A stretch of 64,000 bases of DNA from Sphingomonas liriopis (GTDB lineage: Bacteria > Pseudomonadota > Alphaproteobacteria > Sphingomonadales > Sphingomonadaceae), in NCBI RefSeq assembly GCF_024211255.1, contig NZ_JAMLDY010000001.1:186001-250000 (forward strand), written 5' to 3'. Under the pieces are notes generated by a model that searched no databases, was not told the origin of the DNA, and saw only the letters and a program-made list of their open reading frames with translations. The position numbers and the translations under genes are program-made. This document shows, one piece after another, positions 34,635 through 43,431 of this stretch; within the stretch, counting starts at the first letter, position 1, and each line of letters begins with the position of its first letter.

Positions 34635-36629
34635 TTAGGGACGCAGCACGTCGCTGGCGGTCGCCTGTTCGACGAGCTTCGCGGCATCGTCGGCGCGCAG
34701 CCAGCCATCCGCCTGCTGCTTGGCGACCACGCCACGCACCTTCGCGACGAAGCCGGCATGATCGCCGTAGCGCTCTGCCAGCGAGGGCCGCGGGTCGCCG
34801 GCGGCGATCCGTTCGGCGCGGGTCCGCGCGAACGGGATATAGCCGCCGAAGAAGCCGCAGCCGCCGCCCTTGCCCCAACCGCGCGCCTGGACGTTCCAGC
34901 CGAGATAGGTGCCGAGTGGCACCTGGAGCTGGACGGAGGGAACGCCCGACGTTTCGTTGCCGTCGGCGTTCACGCGGGGCACCCGCGACGGGATCACGCC
35001 GCGGGTGCGCGGCGGCTGGCGCGTGATCGCGCCGCTGACGTCGTGATAGGCGAAGCTCGTCCCCATGTCGTAATCGAGGAAGGCGTTGAGCTTGCCGTCC
35101 GGCGACGGCGCGCCCGGCCAGCGCGGAAAGCCCATGGCGGCGGCGTTCGCCTCGACCAGATCGCCCGATCGCAGGGTCGGATATCGGCTCGGCGGCGGCG
35201 CCTTGCCGTCGCGGACCCAGGCGATCAGCATCGCCTGCGCGGCACGCAGGCTGTCGAGCGAGGGATTGGGATTGCCGGGCAGCGCGCAGGTCGGCGACTT
35301 CGGATCGCCGGCGAGCGGGAAGCCGCCGGTCCACGACCCCCCATGGGTGACGGACGGGAAGTAGTAGCGCCGCACCCCGGCGGGAAGCGGCAGGTCGGTC
35401 TTAGCGTCGGTGCCGATCAGCCCGGGCGACATGCGCAGGCCCCAGAATTCGGCCGAGCCGAACGTCTCGATCACCTTGGGGCAAGTGTCGCTCGCGGTGC
35501 AGCGATCGAGCAGGCTGCTGACCCCACGCCCGCGCGCGACATCATCGTAGCGGCCCCACCACAGCGTGCCCTCGCTGCCCGGCTCGTAGAGCCCCGCCGC
35601 GCCGCCCGGCACCGCGAAGCGCAGGTTGAGCGGCACCTGTCGCGCGGCGATGTTCGGGTTGACGCCGTCGAACACGCGCCTGCCGCCCTCGTCGGCGTTG
35701 AAGCCGAGATTGACGAAGCTTTTCAGGAAATTGCCCGATTGCGAGGTACCGCTGGCGACGGTCCAGCGTACGCCACGTGCCGGATTGGCGGTGCCGCGGT
35801 CGTCGGGCCGGCCGCTGCGCAGATAGGCGACGAGATCGCGCGTCGCGGCGAAGCCGATGCCGAGCACCGGCGGGTCCTTCCCCTGATACACCAGCGTATA
35901 GGCGAAGGCGGGGTCGAAGCCGCCGCGGACGCACAGCTTGGTGGGATCGGGCCTGCCCGGAAACGGCGTCGTCGCGCAATCGGCGAACGCCCAGTCGCCG
36001 GGCGCGATATCCACCGGTGGGGCGGCATCGGACGTCTGGCGGAACAGCCGGGCCTTGGTCGTGTCGAGCGTCACCGGCAGCGGGCGCGCGGTCGGTTTGC
36101 CGATGCTGCCGGTGATCGGCAGCGATCGCGCACCGGCGGCCATGTCGGTGAAGCGCGCGAGCACCGGCCCGGTCAGCGCGCCGCCGTCGCGCGCACGTGC
36201 GATCGGGACGGTGGCCGACTGGACGTCGGTGCCGGGCGCAAGATCCCCCTGCCAGCCGCTGATGACGCGGACATGGCCGTCGGGATCGGCGCCGATCGGC
36301 CAGCCGCCGCGGTTCGGCACGTCGTAGAACAGCACGCCGCTCGCCTTGGCGGGATCGACCGGCCGGGCGATCGCGAAGGTCGCGGAATAGCCGACCCGTC
36401 CGCGCGCATCGCGCGGCGCGCCGTCGATATCGGTGATGATCCGGTTGTGCGCATCCGCCGGGTCGAGCGTGCCGAAGAAGCGGCCGCGCACGATCTCGTA
36501 AGCGATCGGGCCGCCGGTGGGCGCCGGCGTCACGCCGTCGATCCGGATATGATCGAGCCGCGCGACCGCGGGCGCGGCGAGCATCGCCGCAAGCGCCGAA
36601 CCGGCGAGGAGGAGACGGGCGGTACGCAT
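34635..36629 (-). CDS. Secreted PF20091-type alpha/beta hydrolase
   Basis: A 664-residue exported protein with signal peptide MRTARLLLAGSALAAMLAAPAVA. The nucleophile elbow appears as VASGTSQSGNFLKSFVNLGF near residue 285; GGWPIGADPDGHVRVISGWQGD, GFDPAFAYTLVYQGKDPPV and FPSVTHGGSW are characteristic of the alpha/beta hydrolase domain family PF20091. The family is long, has a beta-rich N-terminal half, and its substrates are mostly unknown, presumably esters. Start at 36629 is chosen for AAAGG seven bases upstream and the signal peptide; an earlier ATG at 36644 overlaps the stop of the preceding gene (ATGA), so coupling is possible with either. Confidence 0.85.
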   Translation of the reverse strand: MRTARLLLAGSALAAMLAAPAVARLDHIRIDGVTPAPTGGPIAYEIVRGRFFGTLDPADAHNRIITDIDGAPRDARGRVGYSATFAIARPVDPAKASGVLFYDVPNRGGWPIGADPDGHVRVISGWQGDLAPGTDVQSATVPIARARDGGALTGPVLARFTDMAAGARSLPITGSIGKPTARPLPVTLDTTKARLFRQTSDAAPPVDIAPGDWAFADCATTPFPGRPDPTKLCVRGGFDPAFAYTLVYQGKDPPVLGIGFAATRDLVAYLRSGRPDDRGTANPARGVRWTVASGTSQSGNFLKSFVNLGFNADEGGRRVFDGVNPNIAARQVPLNLRFAVPGGAAGLYEPGSEGTLWWGRYDDVARGRGVSSLLDRCTASDTCPKVIETFGSAEFWGLRMSPGLIGTDAKTDLPLPAGVRRYYFPSVTHGGSWTGGFPLAGDPKSPTCALPGNPNPSLDSLRAAQAMLIAWVRDGKAPPPSRYPTLRSGDLVEANAAAMGFPRWPGAPSPDGKLNAFLDYDMGTSFAYHDVSGAITRQPPRTRGVIPSRVPRVNADGNETSGVPSVQLQVPLGTYLGWNVQARGWGKGGGCGFFGGYIPFARTRAERIAAGDPRPSLAERYGDHAGFVAKVRGVVAKQQADGWLRADDAAKLVEQATASDVLRP

Positions 36630-36640
36630 GACCGGACCTT

Positions 36641-36949
36641 TCATTCGGAATCGATGACCAGATCGAGCAATTGCGCGCCGAGCGTCTTGCCGTGCGCGTC
36701 GAGCGCGAGCGAGCGGGTGACGCCGCCGCGCAGCGCGCCCTCGATCACGAAATTGAGCGCGCCCAGCCCGGGCAGTTCGTAGCGGCGGATGCTGCGCACC
36801 GGCAGGTCGGCGAAATGCGCCGCGACGCGATCGACGGTCACCGCTCTCGCGAGCAGCGCGAAATCGGCCTCGGCGTAAGCGATGACGGCGATCTGAGAGA
36901 TGTCGCCTTTGTCGCCGGTGCGGATATGCGCCACGTCGCGCAGGATCAT
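36641..36949 (-). CDS. AtuA-associated ferredoxin-fold protein (small subunit-like)
   Basis: A 102-residue protein starting MILRDVAHIRTGDKGDISQI, the signature of the C-terminal AtuA domain, here encoded separately. In Pseudomonas AtuA-like proteins this domain is fused behind a DUF1446 domain. RTGDKGD, PVRSIRRYELPGLGALNFVI and GGVTRSLALDAHGK fit the ferredoxin-like fold. It begins two bases after the stop of the large AtuA-like gene, so the two products are surely co-made and likely associate. Confidence 0.85.
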   Translation of the reverse strand: MILRDVAHIRTGDKGDISQIAVIAYAEADFALLARAVTVDRVAAHFADLPVRSIRRYELPGLGALNFVIEGALRGGVTRSLALDAHGKTLGAQLLDLVIDSE

Positions 36950-36950
36950 G

Positions 36951-38294
36951 TCAGGCGACCTCGTAATGGACGGTGGGCGCGATGCGCGACCGGTCGATCA
37001 GCGTCGAGGCGACCGCCAGCACCTCGCGCACCGCGGTGACGACGCCGCCGCCGCCGAACGGCCCGTTGGTATAGAGCGCCTCGACCTCGGCACCGATCCG
37101 CTCCGCCGCCGCGCGGGTCGCGGCGCGACCGGCGACGCGCGCGCGCACCTCGCGCGGGTCGGCGTCGCCGCCGCGCCCGGTGCGGTCGATCGCATCCACG
37201 CCGATCAGTTCGCAGCGCAGGTCGGTGACCGGCACGCCGGTCATCCGCAGCCGTTCGCGGACGATATCGAGCGCCAGCCGGCCCCGCGCCACCGCACCGG
37301 GACCGGCGTACGAGATTTGGCCTTCGCCGGAGAAGCCGTCGCCATAGCCGATCGATACCTTGAGCGTGGCGGGCTGCGGGCCGCCGCCGCCGCCGCTGAC
37401 CGCGACGCGATCGGCTCCGGTCTGTTCGAAGCGGACGGTGCGGAAATCGGCGGCGACGTCCGCCTGCAGATAGGCGCCGGGATCGAGGATCTCGTAGAGC
37501 AATTGTTCCTTGCACGTCGCCACGGTCAGGCGGCCGCCCGAGCCGGCGACCTTGCCGAAGATCGCCGAACCGTCGTCGCCGATGTCGGCGAACGGGAAGC
37601 CGAGCCGGGCGAGGTCGGGCACGTCCTTGACCCCCGGATCGGCGAAATAGCCGCCGGTGACCTGTCCTGCGCATTCGAGCAGATGGCCGACGACGGTGCC
37701 GCGCCCCAGCCGCGGCCAATCGTCCATCGCCCAGCCGAAGCTGTGGATCATCGGCCCGAGGAACAGCGCCGGATCGCCGACCCGGCCGGTGACGACCACG
37801 TCCGCACCGCCGTCGAGCGCCGCGACGATACCGCCCGCGCCGAGATAGGCGTTGGCGGAGACGATCGCCGCGCCCAGATCGCGGCTGGTGCCGGGCCGGT
37901 CGATCAGCGGGAAATCGCCGGCGCGGATCAGGTCGAGCACGTCGTCGCCGCCCACCGCGGCGATCCGCAGCCCGGCCAGGCCGCGTTCGCGGGCGATGCG
38001 GGCGACCAGCCGTGCGGCGCTCGCCGGATTGGCCGCGCCCATATTGGTGACGATGCGGACGCCGCGCGCGTGCGCCGCGGGCAAGACCATGCGCATCCGC
38101 TCTTCCAGCAACGGATCGAACCCCGCCTCCGGGTCGCCGATGCGTGCCGCCTGGGCGAGCGCGATCGTCCGTTCGGCGAGGCATTCGAAGGCGAGAAAAT
38201 CGAGCCCGCCGTGCTCGACCAGTTCGAGCGCGGGTTCGATCCGGTCGCCGGAGAAACCGGCGCCCGCGCCGATGCGGATCGTGCGACCGGTCAT
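36951..38294 (-). CDS. AtuA-like protein (DUF1446, acyclic terpene utilisation family)
   Basis: A 447-residue DUF1446 protein. Motifs: IRIGAGAGFSGDRIEPALEL at the N-terminus, GLDFLAFECLAERTIALAQ, RGVRIVTNMGAANPASAA, DVVVTGRVGDPALFLGPMIH, and CAGQVTGGYFADPG. AtuA is needed for citronellol/geranyl-CoA use in Pseudomonas but its reaction is not defined; members also occur beside propionate or organic-acid genes. No geranyl-CoA carboxylase subunits (AtuC/AtuF) lie nearby, so a terpene role is doubtful here. The ATG overlaps the transporter stop (ATGA), and the small AtuA-like gene follows directly. Confidence 0.88.
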   Translation of the reverse strand: MTGRTIRIGAGAGFSGDRIEPALELVEHGGLDFLAFECLAERTIALAQAARIGDPEAGFDPLLEERMRMVLPAAHARGVRIVTNMGAANPASAARLVARIARERGLAGLRIAAVGGDDVLDLIRAGDFPLIDRPGTSRDLGAAIVSANAYLGAGGIVAALDGGADVVVTGRVGDPALFLGPMIHSFGWAMDDWPRLGRGTVVGHLLECAGQVTGGYFADPGVKDVPDLARLGFPFADIGDDGSAIFGKVAGSGGRLTVATCKEQLLYEILDPGAYLQADVAADFRTVRFEQTGADRVAVSGGGGGPQPATLKVSIGYGDGFSGEGQISYAGPGAVARGRLALDIVRERLRMTGVPVTDLRCELIGVDAIDRTGRGGDADPREVRARVAGRAATRAAAERIGAEVEALYTNGPFGGGGVVTAVREVLAVASTLIDRSRIAPTVHYEVA

Positions 38295-39598
38295 AACGCG
38301 AAGATCCCGAACAGAAGTGCGGCGAGCGTCATCACCAGCGAGGCAGCGAACAGCCAGGGGATCGAGAAGCGCTGATGCGCGCCGAGGTCGACGCCGCTGA
38401 GCCCTGCGACGAGGAAGGTCGCGGGGGTCAGCGGGCTGACCGGGAAGCCCGTCGTCATCTGGCCGAGCAGCGCCGCCTGCCCGACCTGCACCGCCGGCAC
38501 GCCGAAATGGCCCGCGACCTCGGCGATCACCGGCAGGACGCCAAAATAGAAACTGTCGGGATCGAACACCAGGCTGAGCGGCATCGCGATCAGGCCGAGC
38601 AGCACCGGGATGCGCGGGCCGATCGCATCGGGGACGTGCGCGACGGAGGCCTCGGCCAACGCCTTTATCATCCCCGACCCGGTCATGATGCCGGTGAAGG
38701 CGCCTGCGGCGAACAGGATGCCCGCCATCATCAGCGCGGCGCGCGCATGGGCGTCGATCCGCTCGCGCTGCTCCACGGCGGACGGATAGTTGATGATGAG
38801 CGCCAGTGCGGTGCCGGCCATGAAGACGACGACCGGCTCCATCAGCCCCGTCACCATCGTCGCCACCACGACCAGGGTGATCGCGACGTTGACCGGAAAC
38901 AGCGTGGGCCGGCGTAGCGCCAGCGCGGCGGGATCGTCCGCGGCGAGCGGCGATGTCGCGTCGGGCGCCCCCGGTGCCTGCGCCACGCGCGCGAGGCGGC
39001 GCTCCTCGCGGATGCCGAGCCACCACGATACGACGAAGACGAAGGCGAGGCCGACGAGCTGGACACCGATCATCGGCGTGAAGATCGTCGCAACCGGAAT
39101 CTTCAGCGCGGCGCCCGCGCGCAGCGTCGGCCCGGTCCACGGCAGGAAATTGACCCCCGCCGCCATCGACGCGGTACAGGCGAGGATGCGGCGGTCCATC
39201 CCCAGCCGGTCGTAGAGCGGCCGCAGCGCCGGGATGGTGACGAGGAAACAGACCGCGCCCGATCCGTCGAGATGGATCACCAGCGCGAGCAACGCGGTGC
39301 CGACCGTGATCCGCGACGGCCGCTCGCCGACCAGCCGCAGCACCGCGCCGACCAGCGGCGCGAGCAGCCCGGCATCGGTCATGATCCCGAAAAACAGGAT
39401 CGCGAAGACGAACATGCCCGCGACCGGCGCGATCTTGCCGAGGCCGGCGACGATATAATCGGGGATGCCCGGCGCCACGCCCGCGGCGATCGCGCCGGCG
39501 ATCGGGATCAGGATCAGCGCGGCGAGCGGCGACACCCGGTTCGACAGGATCGCGGCGAGCAGCGACACGATCGTCGCGGCGGCCATCAGCGCCAGCAT
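38291..39598 (-). CDS. CitMHS-family organic-acid transporter
   Basis: A 435-residue inner-membrane transporter of the citrate:proton/cation symporter family. MLALMAAATIVSLLAAIL starts it, with GGGGGAGGG six bases before the ATG at 39598; in-frame ATGs at 39637 and 39664 have no such site and add a polar leader. Eleven to twelve helices; HLDGSGAVCFLVTIPAL, VFDPDSFYFGVLPV and GFPVSPLTPATFLVAGL are typical. It imports a di- or tricarboxylate, possibly as metal complex. First gene of the minus-strand unit with the AtuA-like pair; a LysR gene lies upstream on the same strand. Confidence 0.9.
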   Translation of the reverse strand: MLALMAAATIVSLLAAILSNRVSPLAALILIPIAGAIAAGVAPGIPDYIVAGLGKIAPVAGMFVFAILFFGIMTDAGLLAPLVGAVLRLVGERPSRITVGTALLALVIHLDGSGAVCFLVTIPALRPLYDRLGMDRRILACTASMAAGVNFLPWTGPTLRAGAALKIPVATIFTPMIGVQLVGLAFVFVVSWWLGIREERRLARVAQAPGAPDATSPLAADDPAALALRRPTLFPVNVAITLVVVATMVTGLMEPVVVFMAGTALALIINYPSAVEQRERIDAHARAALMMAGILFAAGAFTGIMTGSGMIKALAEASVAHVPDAIGPRIPVLLGLIAMPLSLVFDPDSFYFGVLPVIAEVAGHFGVPAVQVGQAALLGQMTTGFPVSPLTPATFLVAGLSGVDLGAHQRFSIPWLFAASLVMTLAALLFGIFAL

Positions 39599-39686
39599 TC
39601 CCACCCTCCCCCGTCGTTCGTTATCGCTCGTGGCCATGATGCCGCCGAATGATCTATCCAGCAATTCGAGTTATCTGATCGGACAA

Positions 39687-40598
39687 TCAGCTTTCGGCAT
39701 CGACCACGGCGTGGCGCATCACCGCGTCGAGAAAAGCCTGCGCCGCCGGCGACTGCGTGCGGTTCGCCAGCCGCGCGATGCCGATCGCACGCGACACCCG
39801 CGGCGGTGCCATCGGCCGCCACGCGATTTCGCCGCCGACGCCGAGCATCGGCAGCGTCGAGCGCGGCAGCAACGTGATGCCGAGCCCGGCGGAAACGAGC
39901 CCGCCGACCGTCGCGAGCTGCGCGCATTCGTATAGTGGCCGCACCAGCATATCGGTCTTCGCGAAGGCGCCGTCGGTCAGCAGCCGCACGCTGCTGCGCG
40001 GCTCCATCGCGATGAACGGCTGCGCCGCGAACAGCGCCCAGTCGGCGGGCGTACCGATGCCGTCGGCATCCTCGCGTCGGCATACCAGCACGCATTCGTC
40101 GTCCATGATCGGATCGAAGCGGAACCCCTCGCCTGCCCCGGGCGGCGTGGTGACGGCGAAGTCGATCAGCCGGTCGAGCATCTGCTGGTAGAGGGCGCCC
40201 GACAGATTGTCGCGCAGGATGATCTCGACCTGCGGATGCGTCCGGCGGAACCCGGCGATGATCGCGGGCAGGATATGCGCCGCGGCGGACGGTAGCGCGC
40301 CGACGATCACGCGCCCGCGCTGCCCTGCGAACGTCTGCTGCAATTCCTCGAAGGCGAGGTCGAAGTCGCCCGCGAGCCGCTCCACGGTCGGCAGCAGCGC
40401 CGCGCCCGCCGGGGTCAGCGCGACGTTGCGCGAATTGCGGTCGAACAGCCGGACACCGAGCTCCTCCTCGAGCAGCTTGATCGTGCGGCTGAGCGCCGGC
40501 TGCGACAGATTGGCGAGCCGCGCGGTCTCGCTGAAGCTGCTGGTGACGGCGACCTGCATGAACAGGCGCAGGCTCGACAGGCTCGGGGTGCGGCGCAT
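39687..40598 (-). CDS. LysR-family transcriptional regulator
   Basis: A 303-residue LysR protein: HTH at residues 8-65 (LSSLRLFMQVAVTSSFSETA, NLSQPALSRTIKLLEEELG) and a periplasmic-binding-like domain from about residue 93 (GRVIVGALPSAAAHILPAII). It lies just upstream of and in line with the CitMHS/AtuA-like unit, and is divergent from the GH3 gene; the 113-base gap between it and GH3 contains 11-bp direct repeats and a TATAAT. Either neighbour could be its target; the transporter unit is favoured. Confidence 0.92.
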   Translation of the reverse strand: MRRTPSLSSLRLFMQVAVTSSFSETARLANLSQPALSRTIKLLEEELGVRLFDRNSRNVALTPAGAALLPTVERLAGDFDLAFEELQQTFAGQRGRVIVGALPSAAAHILPAIIAGFRRTHPQVEIILRDNLSGALYQQMLDRLIDFAVTTPPGAGEGFRFDPIMDDECVLVCRREDADGIGTPADWALFAAQPFIAMEPRSSVRLLTDGAFAKTDMLVRPLYECAQLATVGGLVSAGLGITLLPRSTLPMLGVGGEIAWRPMAPPRVSRAIGIARLANRTQSPAAQAFLDAVMRHAVVDAES

Positions 40599-40611
40599 GG
40601 ACTTTCTCCTG

Positions 40612-40665
40612 CGCTGATCGATAGCGGACGCTGATCGATCGATGCAAACACTCTATTTCTATAAT
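40612..40665 (+). promoter_or_regulatory. Direct repeats and -10 box upstream of the GH3 gene
   Basis: CGCTGATCGAT occurs at 40612-40622 and again at 40629-40639, a 17-base period that could be a tandem protein-binding site, perhaps for the adjacent LysR. TATAAT stands at 40660-40665, 46 bases before the GH3 start; no good -35 box is at the expected spacing, consistent with an activated promoter. Confidence 0.4.
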
Positions 40666-40711
40666 GGCCGCGACTGCCCGATACCGTCGCCAAACATATG
40701 GGAGAGCAAGG

Positions 40712-42904
40712 ATGGTTCGGGCAGGCACGATGCGGCGCCACGCGCTGCTGGCGATGGGTACGGCGCTGACGACCGCGACGCCATGCTTGGCGCAGGCGAC
40801 CGACCCCGATGCCCGTGCCGCGGCGATCGAGCGGCAGATGACCGATGCGGAACGCGTGACGCTGACGCACGGCATCATGGCGATTCCCTTCGGCGACACC
40901 AAAGTCCCCACCGGCGTGCTGCTCGGTGCCGGCCGGGTCGAGGGCATCCCCCGGCTCGGCGTGCCGGCGCTGACCGAAACCGATGCCAGCCTCGGCGTCG
41001 CCTATATCGGCGGGCTGCGCGGCGATGGCGCGACCGCGCTCCCCTCGGGGCTAGCGATGGGCGCGACCTGGGACCCCGCGCTGCTCCGCCGGGGCGGCGC
41101 GACGATCGCCGGCGAGGCACAGGCCAAGGGGTTCAACGTCCTGCTTGGCGGCGGCATCAACCTGGTCCGCGATCCGCGCGGCGGGCGCAATTTCGAATAT
41201 CTCGGCGAGGATCCGCTGCATTCCGGGTTGCTCGGCGGTGCCGCGGTCGCGGGCATTCAGTCGCGCCACGTCCTCGCCACGGTCAAGCATTTCGCGATCA
41301 ACGCGGTCGAGACCGGCCGCCAGTTCCACAATGCGATCATCGGCGATGCCGCGTTGCGGATGAGCGATCTGCTGGCGTTCGAGATCGCGATCGAACGCGG
41401 CAACCCGGGCTCGGTGATGTGTGCCTACAACCGCGTCAACGGGGCGTCCGCCTGCGGCAACGATGCGTTGCTCAACGGCGTCCTCAAGCGTGATTGGGGA
41501 TACAAGGGGTTCGTCATGTCGGACTGGGGCGCGGTCCACGGCCTCGATTTCGCGCTCAAGGGGCTCGACCAGCAATCGGGGGCGCAGCTCGACGCCAGAT
41601 TGTATTTCGGCAACGAACTGTCCGCCGCGGCGCGGCGCGATCCACGTTACGCCACGCGGCTGACCGAGATGAACCGGCGAATCCTGCGCGCGATGTTCGC
41701 GGTCGGGGTCGATGCGCATCCGCCGGTGGTCGCGCCGATCGACTTCGCCGCGAACGCACGCGTGGCGCAGGATGTCGCCGAACAGGGCATCGTCCTGCTG
41801 CGCAACCGCGGCGTGCTGCCGCTGGCGGCGAAGGCGCAGCGGATCGCGGTGATCGGCGGCTATGCCGACAGCGGCGTGCTGTCGGGCGGCGGATCGTCGC
41901 AGGTGCAGGGCGTCGGCGGCCCCGCAGTGGCGATTCCGACGATCGGCGGGCCGTTCGCGGCGCTGCTCGCGCAATCCTATCAGCGATCGTCGCCGCTCGC
42001 GGCGATCAAGGCGCGCGCGCCCAAGGCCGAGGTGGTATTCCGAAACGGCCGCTATATCGCCGATGCGGTGATCGCGGCGAAACAGGCCGATGTCGCGATC
42101 GTCTTCGCGACGCAGTGGATGACCGAGGGGCTCGACGCGCCCGATCTGTCGCTGCCCGAGGGGCAGGATGCGCTGATCGCCGCGGTGGCGCAGGCCAATC
42201 CGAACACGATCGTCGTGCTCGAAACCGGCAGCCAGGTGCTGATGCCGTGGCTCGACAGGACAGCGGCGGTAATCGAGGCCTGGTATCCCGGCGCGCGCGG
42301 TGGCGAGGCGATCGCCGCCATCCTGTTCGGCGACGTCAACCCGTCGGGACGGCTGCCGGTGACCTTTCCCGCGTCGGTGGACCAGTTGCCCCGCCCGAAG
42401 CTGCCGGGCAGCGAAACGCTCGAACCCGACTTCATGGGGAAGGGAACGCCGGGGCAGACGCTGGATATCGATTATGACGTCGAGGGCGCGGACGTCGGCT
42501 ACCGCTGGTTCGCCCGGCGCCAGGCGGCGCCGCTGTTCCCGTTCGGCTTCGGGCTGAGCTACACCAGTTTTGCGCACGGGCCGCTGACGATCGTACCGGG
42601 ACCGACCCCCGTCGCGCGGTTCACCGTGACCAACACCGGCAAGCGCGAGGGCGCCGAGGTCGGGCAGGTCTATCTGACCGGCACGCCGGCCGGCGCCACG
42701 ACGCGCCTCGTCGGTTTCTCCAAGGTGCAGCTGAAACCCGGCGAGCGCCGCGTCCTGGAGATACCGATCGAGCCGCGGGTCGTGGCCACGTGGCAGGACG
42801 GCAAGTGGACCATGGCGGCCGGCACCTACACCTTTGCGACGGGCCATTCCGCCACCGATCTGGATACGACAACCAGGGTCGCCCTCCCCGCGCGGCGTTG
42901 GTGA
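40712..42904 (+). CDS. Glycoside hydrolase family 3 beta-glucosidase/xylosidase (secreted)
   Basis: A 730-residue GH3 enzyme with a signal-like N-terminus (MRRHALLAMGTALTTATPCLAQ after a short leader). The TIM-barrel domain has ATVKHFAINAVETGRQFHN and the nucleophile Asp in GFVMSDWGAVHG (about residue 271). The alpha/beta sandwich domain follows (GIVLLRNRGVLPLAAKAQRIAVIGG), then FPFGFGLSYTSF and a fibronectin-III-like C-terminal domain. GGGAGAG lies five bases before the chosen ATG; another ATG six codons on is possible. It removes terminal beta-linked glucose or xylose. Followed by uxuA remnant and GH2, suggesting hemicellulose or glycoconjugate breakdown. Confidence 0.93.
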   Translation: MVRAGTMRRHALLAMGTALTTATPCLAQATDPDARAAAIERQMTDAERVTLTHGIMAIPFGDTKVPTGVLLGAGRVEGIPRLGVPALTETDASLGVAYIGGLRGDGATALPSGLAMGATWDPALLRRGGATIAGEAQAKGFNVLLGGGINLVRDPRGGRNFEYLGEDPLHSGLLGGAAVAGIQSRHVLATVKHFAINAVETGRQFHNAIIGDAALRMSDLLAFEIAIERGNPGSVMCAYNRVNGASACGNDALLNGVLKRDWGYKGFVMSDWGAVHGLDFALKGLDQQSGAQLDARLYFGNELSAAARRDPRYATRLTEMNRRILRAMFAVGVDAHPPVVAPIDFAANARVAQDVAEQGIVLLRNRGVLPLAAKAQRIAVIGGYADSGVLSGGGSSQVQGVGGPAVAIPTIGGPFAALLAQSYQRSSPLAAIKARAPKAEVVFRNGRYIADAVIAAKQADVAIVFATQWMTEGLDAPDLSLPEGQDALIAAVAQANPNTIVVLETGSQVLMPWLDRTAAVIEAWYPGARGGEAIAAILFGDVNPSGRLPVTFPASVDQLPRPKLPGSETLEPDFMGKGTPGQTLDIDYDVEGADVGYRWFARRQAAPLFPFGFGLSYTSFAHGPLTIVPGPTPVARFTVTNTGKREGAEVGQVYLTGTPAGATTRLVGFSKVQLKPGERRVLEIPIEPRVVATWQDGKWTMAAGTYTFATGHSATDLDTTTRVALPARRW

Positions 42905-43068
42905 TATCCCGGACGGTCGCTTCCCCGTCCGTCGCGCGGCTCCTGACCACCGGTTGGGCAGCCGCGGACCGTGTCCGTGATCGAACCTCCGACTTTCTGT
43001 AGAACTGGACTGTCCGATTGGTCTTCAACCGATTAGCGTGACGCTCGTTAGGTCCTGAGGGGGTTGCC

Positions 43069-43431
43069 GTGCGGATGGTTCAGGGGATGCGCCAGTTTGG
43101 TCCGGCAGACCCGGTAACGCTCGCCGCGATCCGCCAGACCGGTGCCGCCGAGGTGGTGGCCGCGCTCCACGAGATCCCGAATGGCGCGGTCTGGCCGCGT
43201 GACGCGATCGCGGCGCGACATGCGATGATCGCGGACGCGGGGCTCGACTGGACGGTGGTCGAAAGCCTGCCCGTCGATGACGAGATCAAGCGGCGCGGCC
43301 CCGCGTGGGATGCGCGCATCGCCGCGTGGCGGGAGAGCCTGACGCATCTTGCCGCGTGCGGGATCAGGGTCGTCACCTACAATTTCATGCCGCTGCTCGA
43401 CTGGACCCGAACCGAGGCCGCGGCGCGATGA
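43069..43431 (+). pseudogene. uxuA: Mannonate dehydratase, N-terminal fragment only
   Basis: GTG start at 43069 with GAGGGGG upstream. The 120 residues match the N-terminus of Uxu[56 protein letters not shown] and [15 protein letters not shown]. Full UxuA is about 390-400 residues and holds its metal-binding Asp/His/Cys residues in the missing part, so this piece cannot dehydrate mannonate. The frame ends in AAAR and a TGA that overlaps the ATG of the GH2 gene (ATGA). An imperfect dyad ATTGGTcttcaACCGAT lies at 43017-43033. Confidence 0.85.

Noticed and set aside
34758..36782. A 674-residue plus-strand frame opposite the PF20091-type hydrolase
   Set aside because: Antisense shadow without any motif; the minus strand has a signal peptide and nucleophile elbow.
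43017..43033. ATTGGTcttcaACCGAT as a UxuR/GntR operator before the uxuA fragment
   Set aside because: Half-sites resemble it but the spacing is wrong and the dyad is imperfect; noted only in the gene entry.
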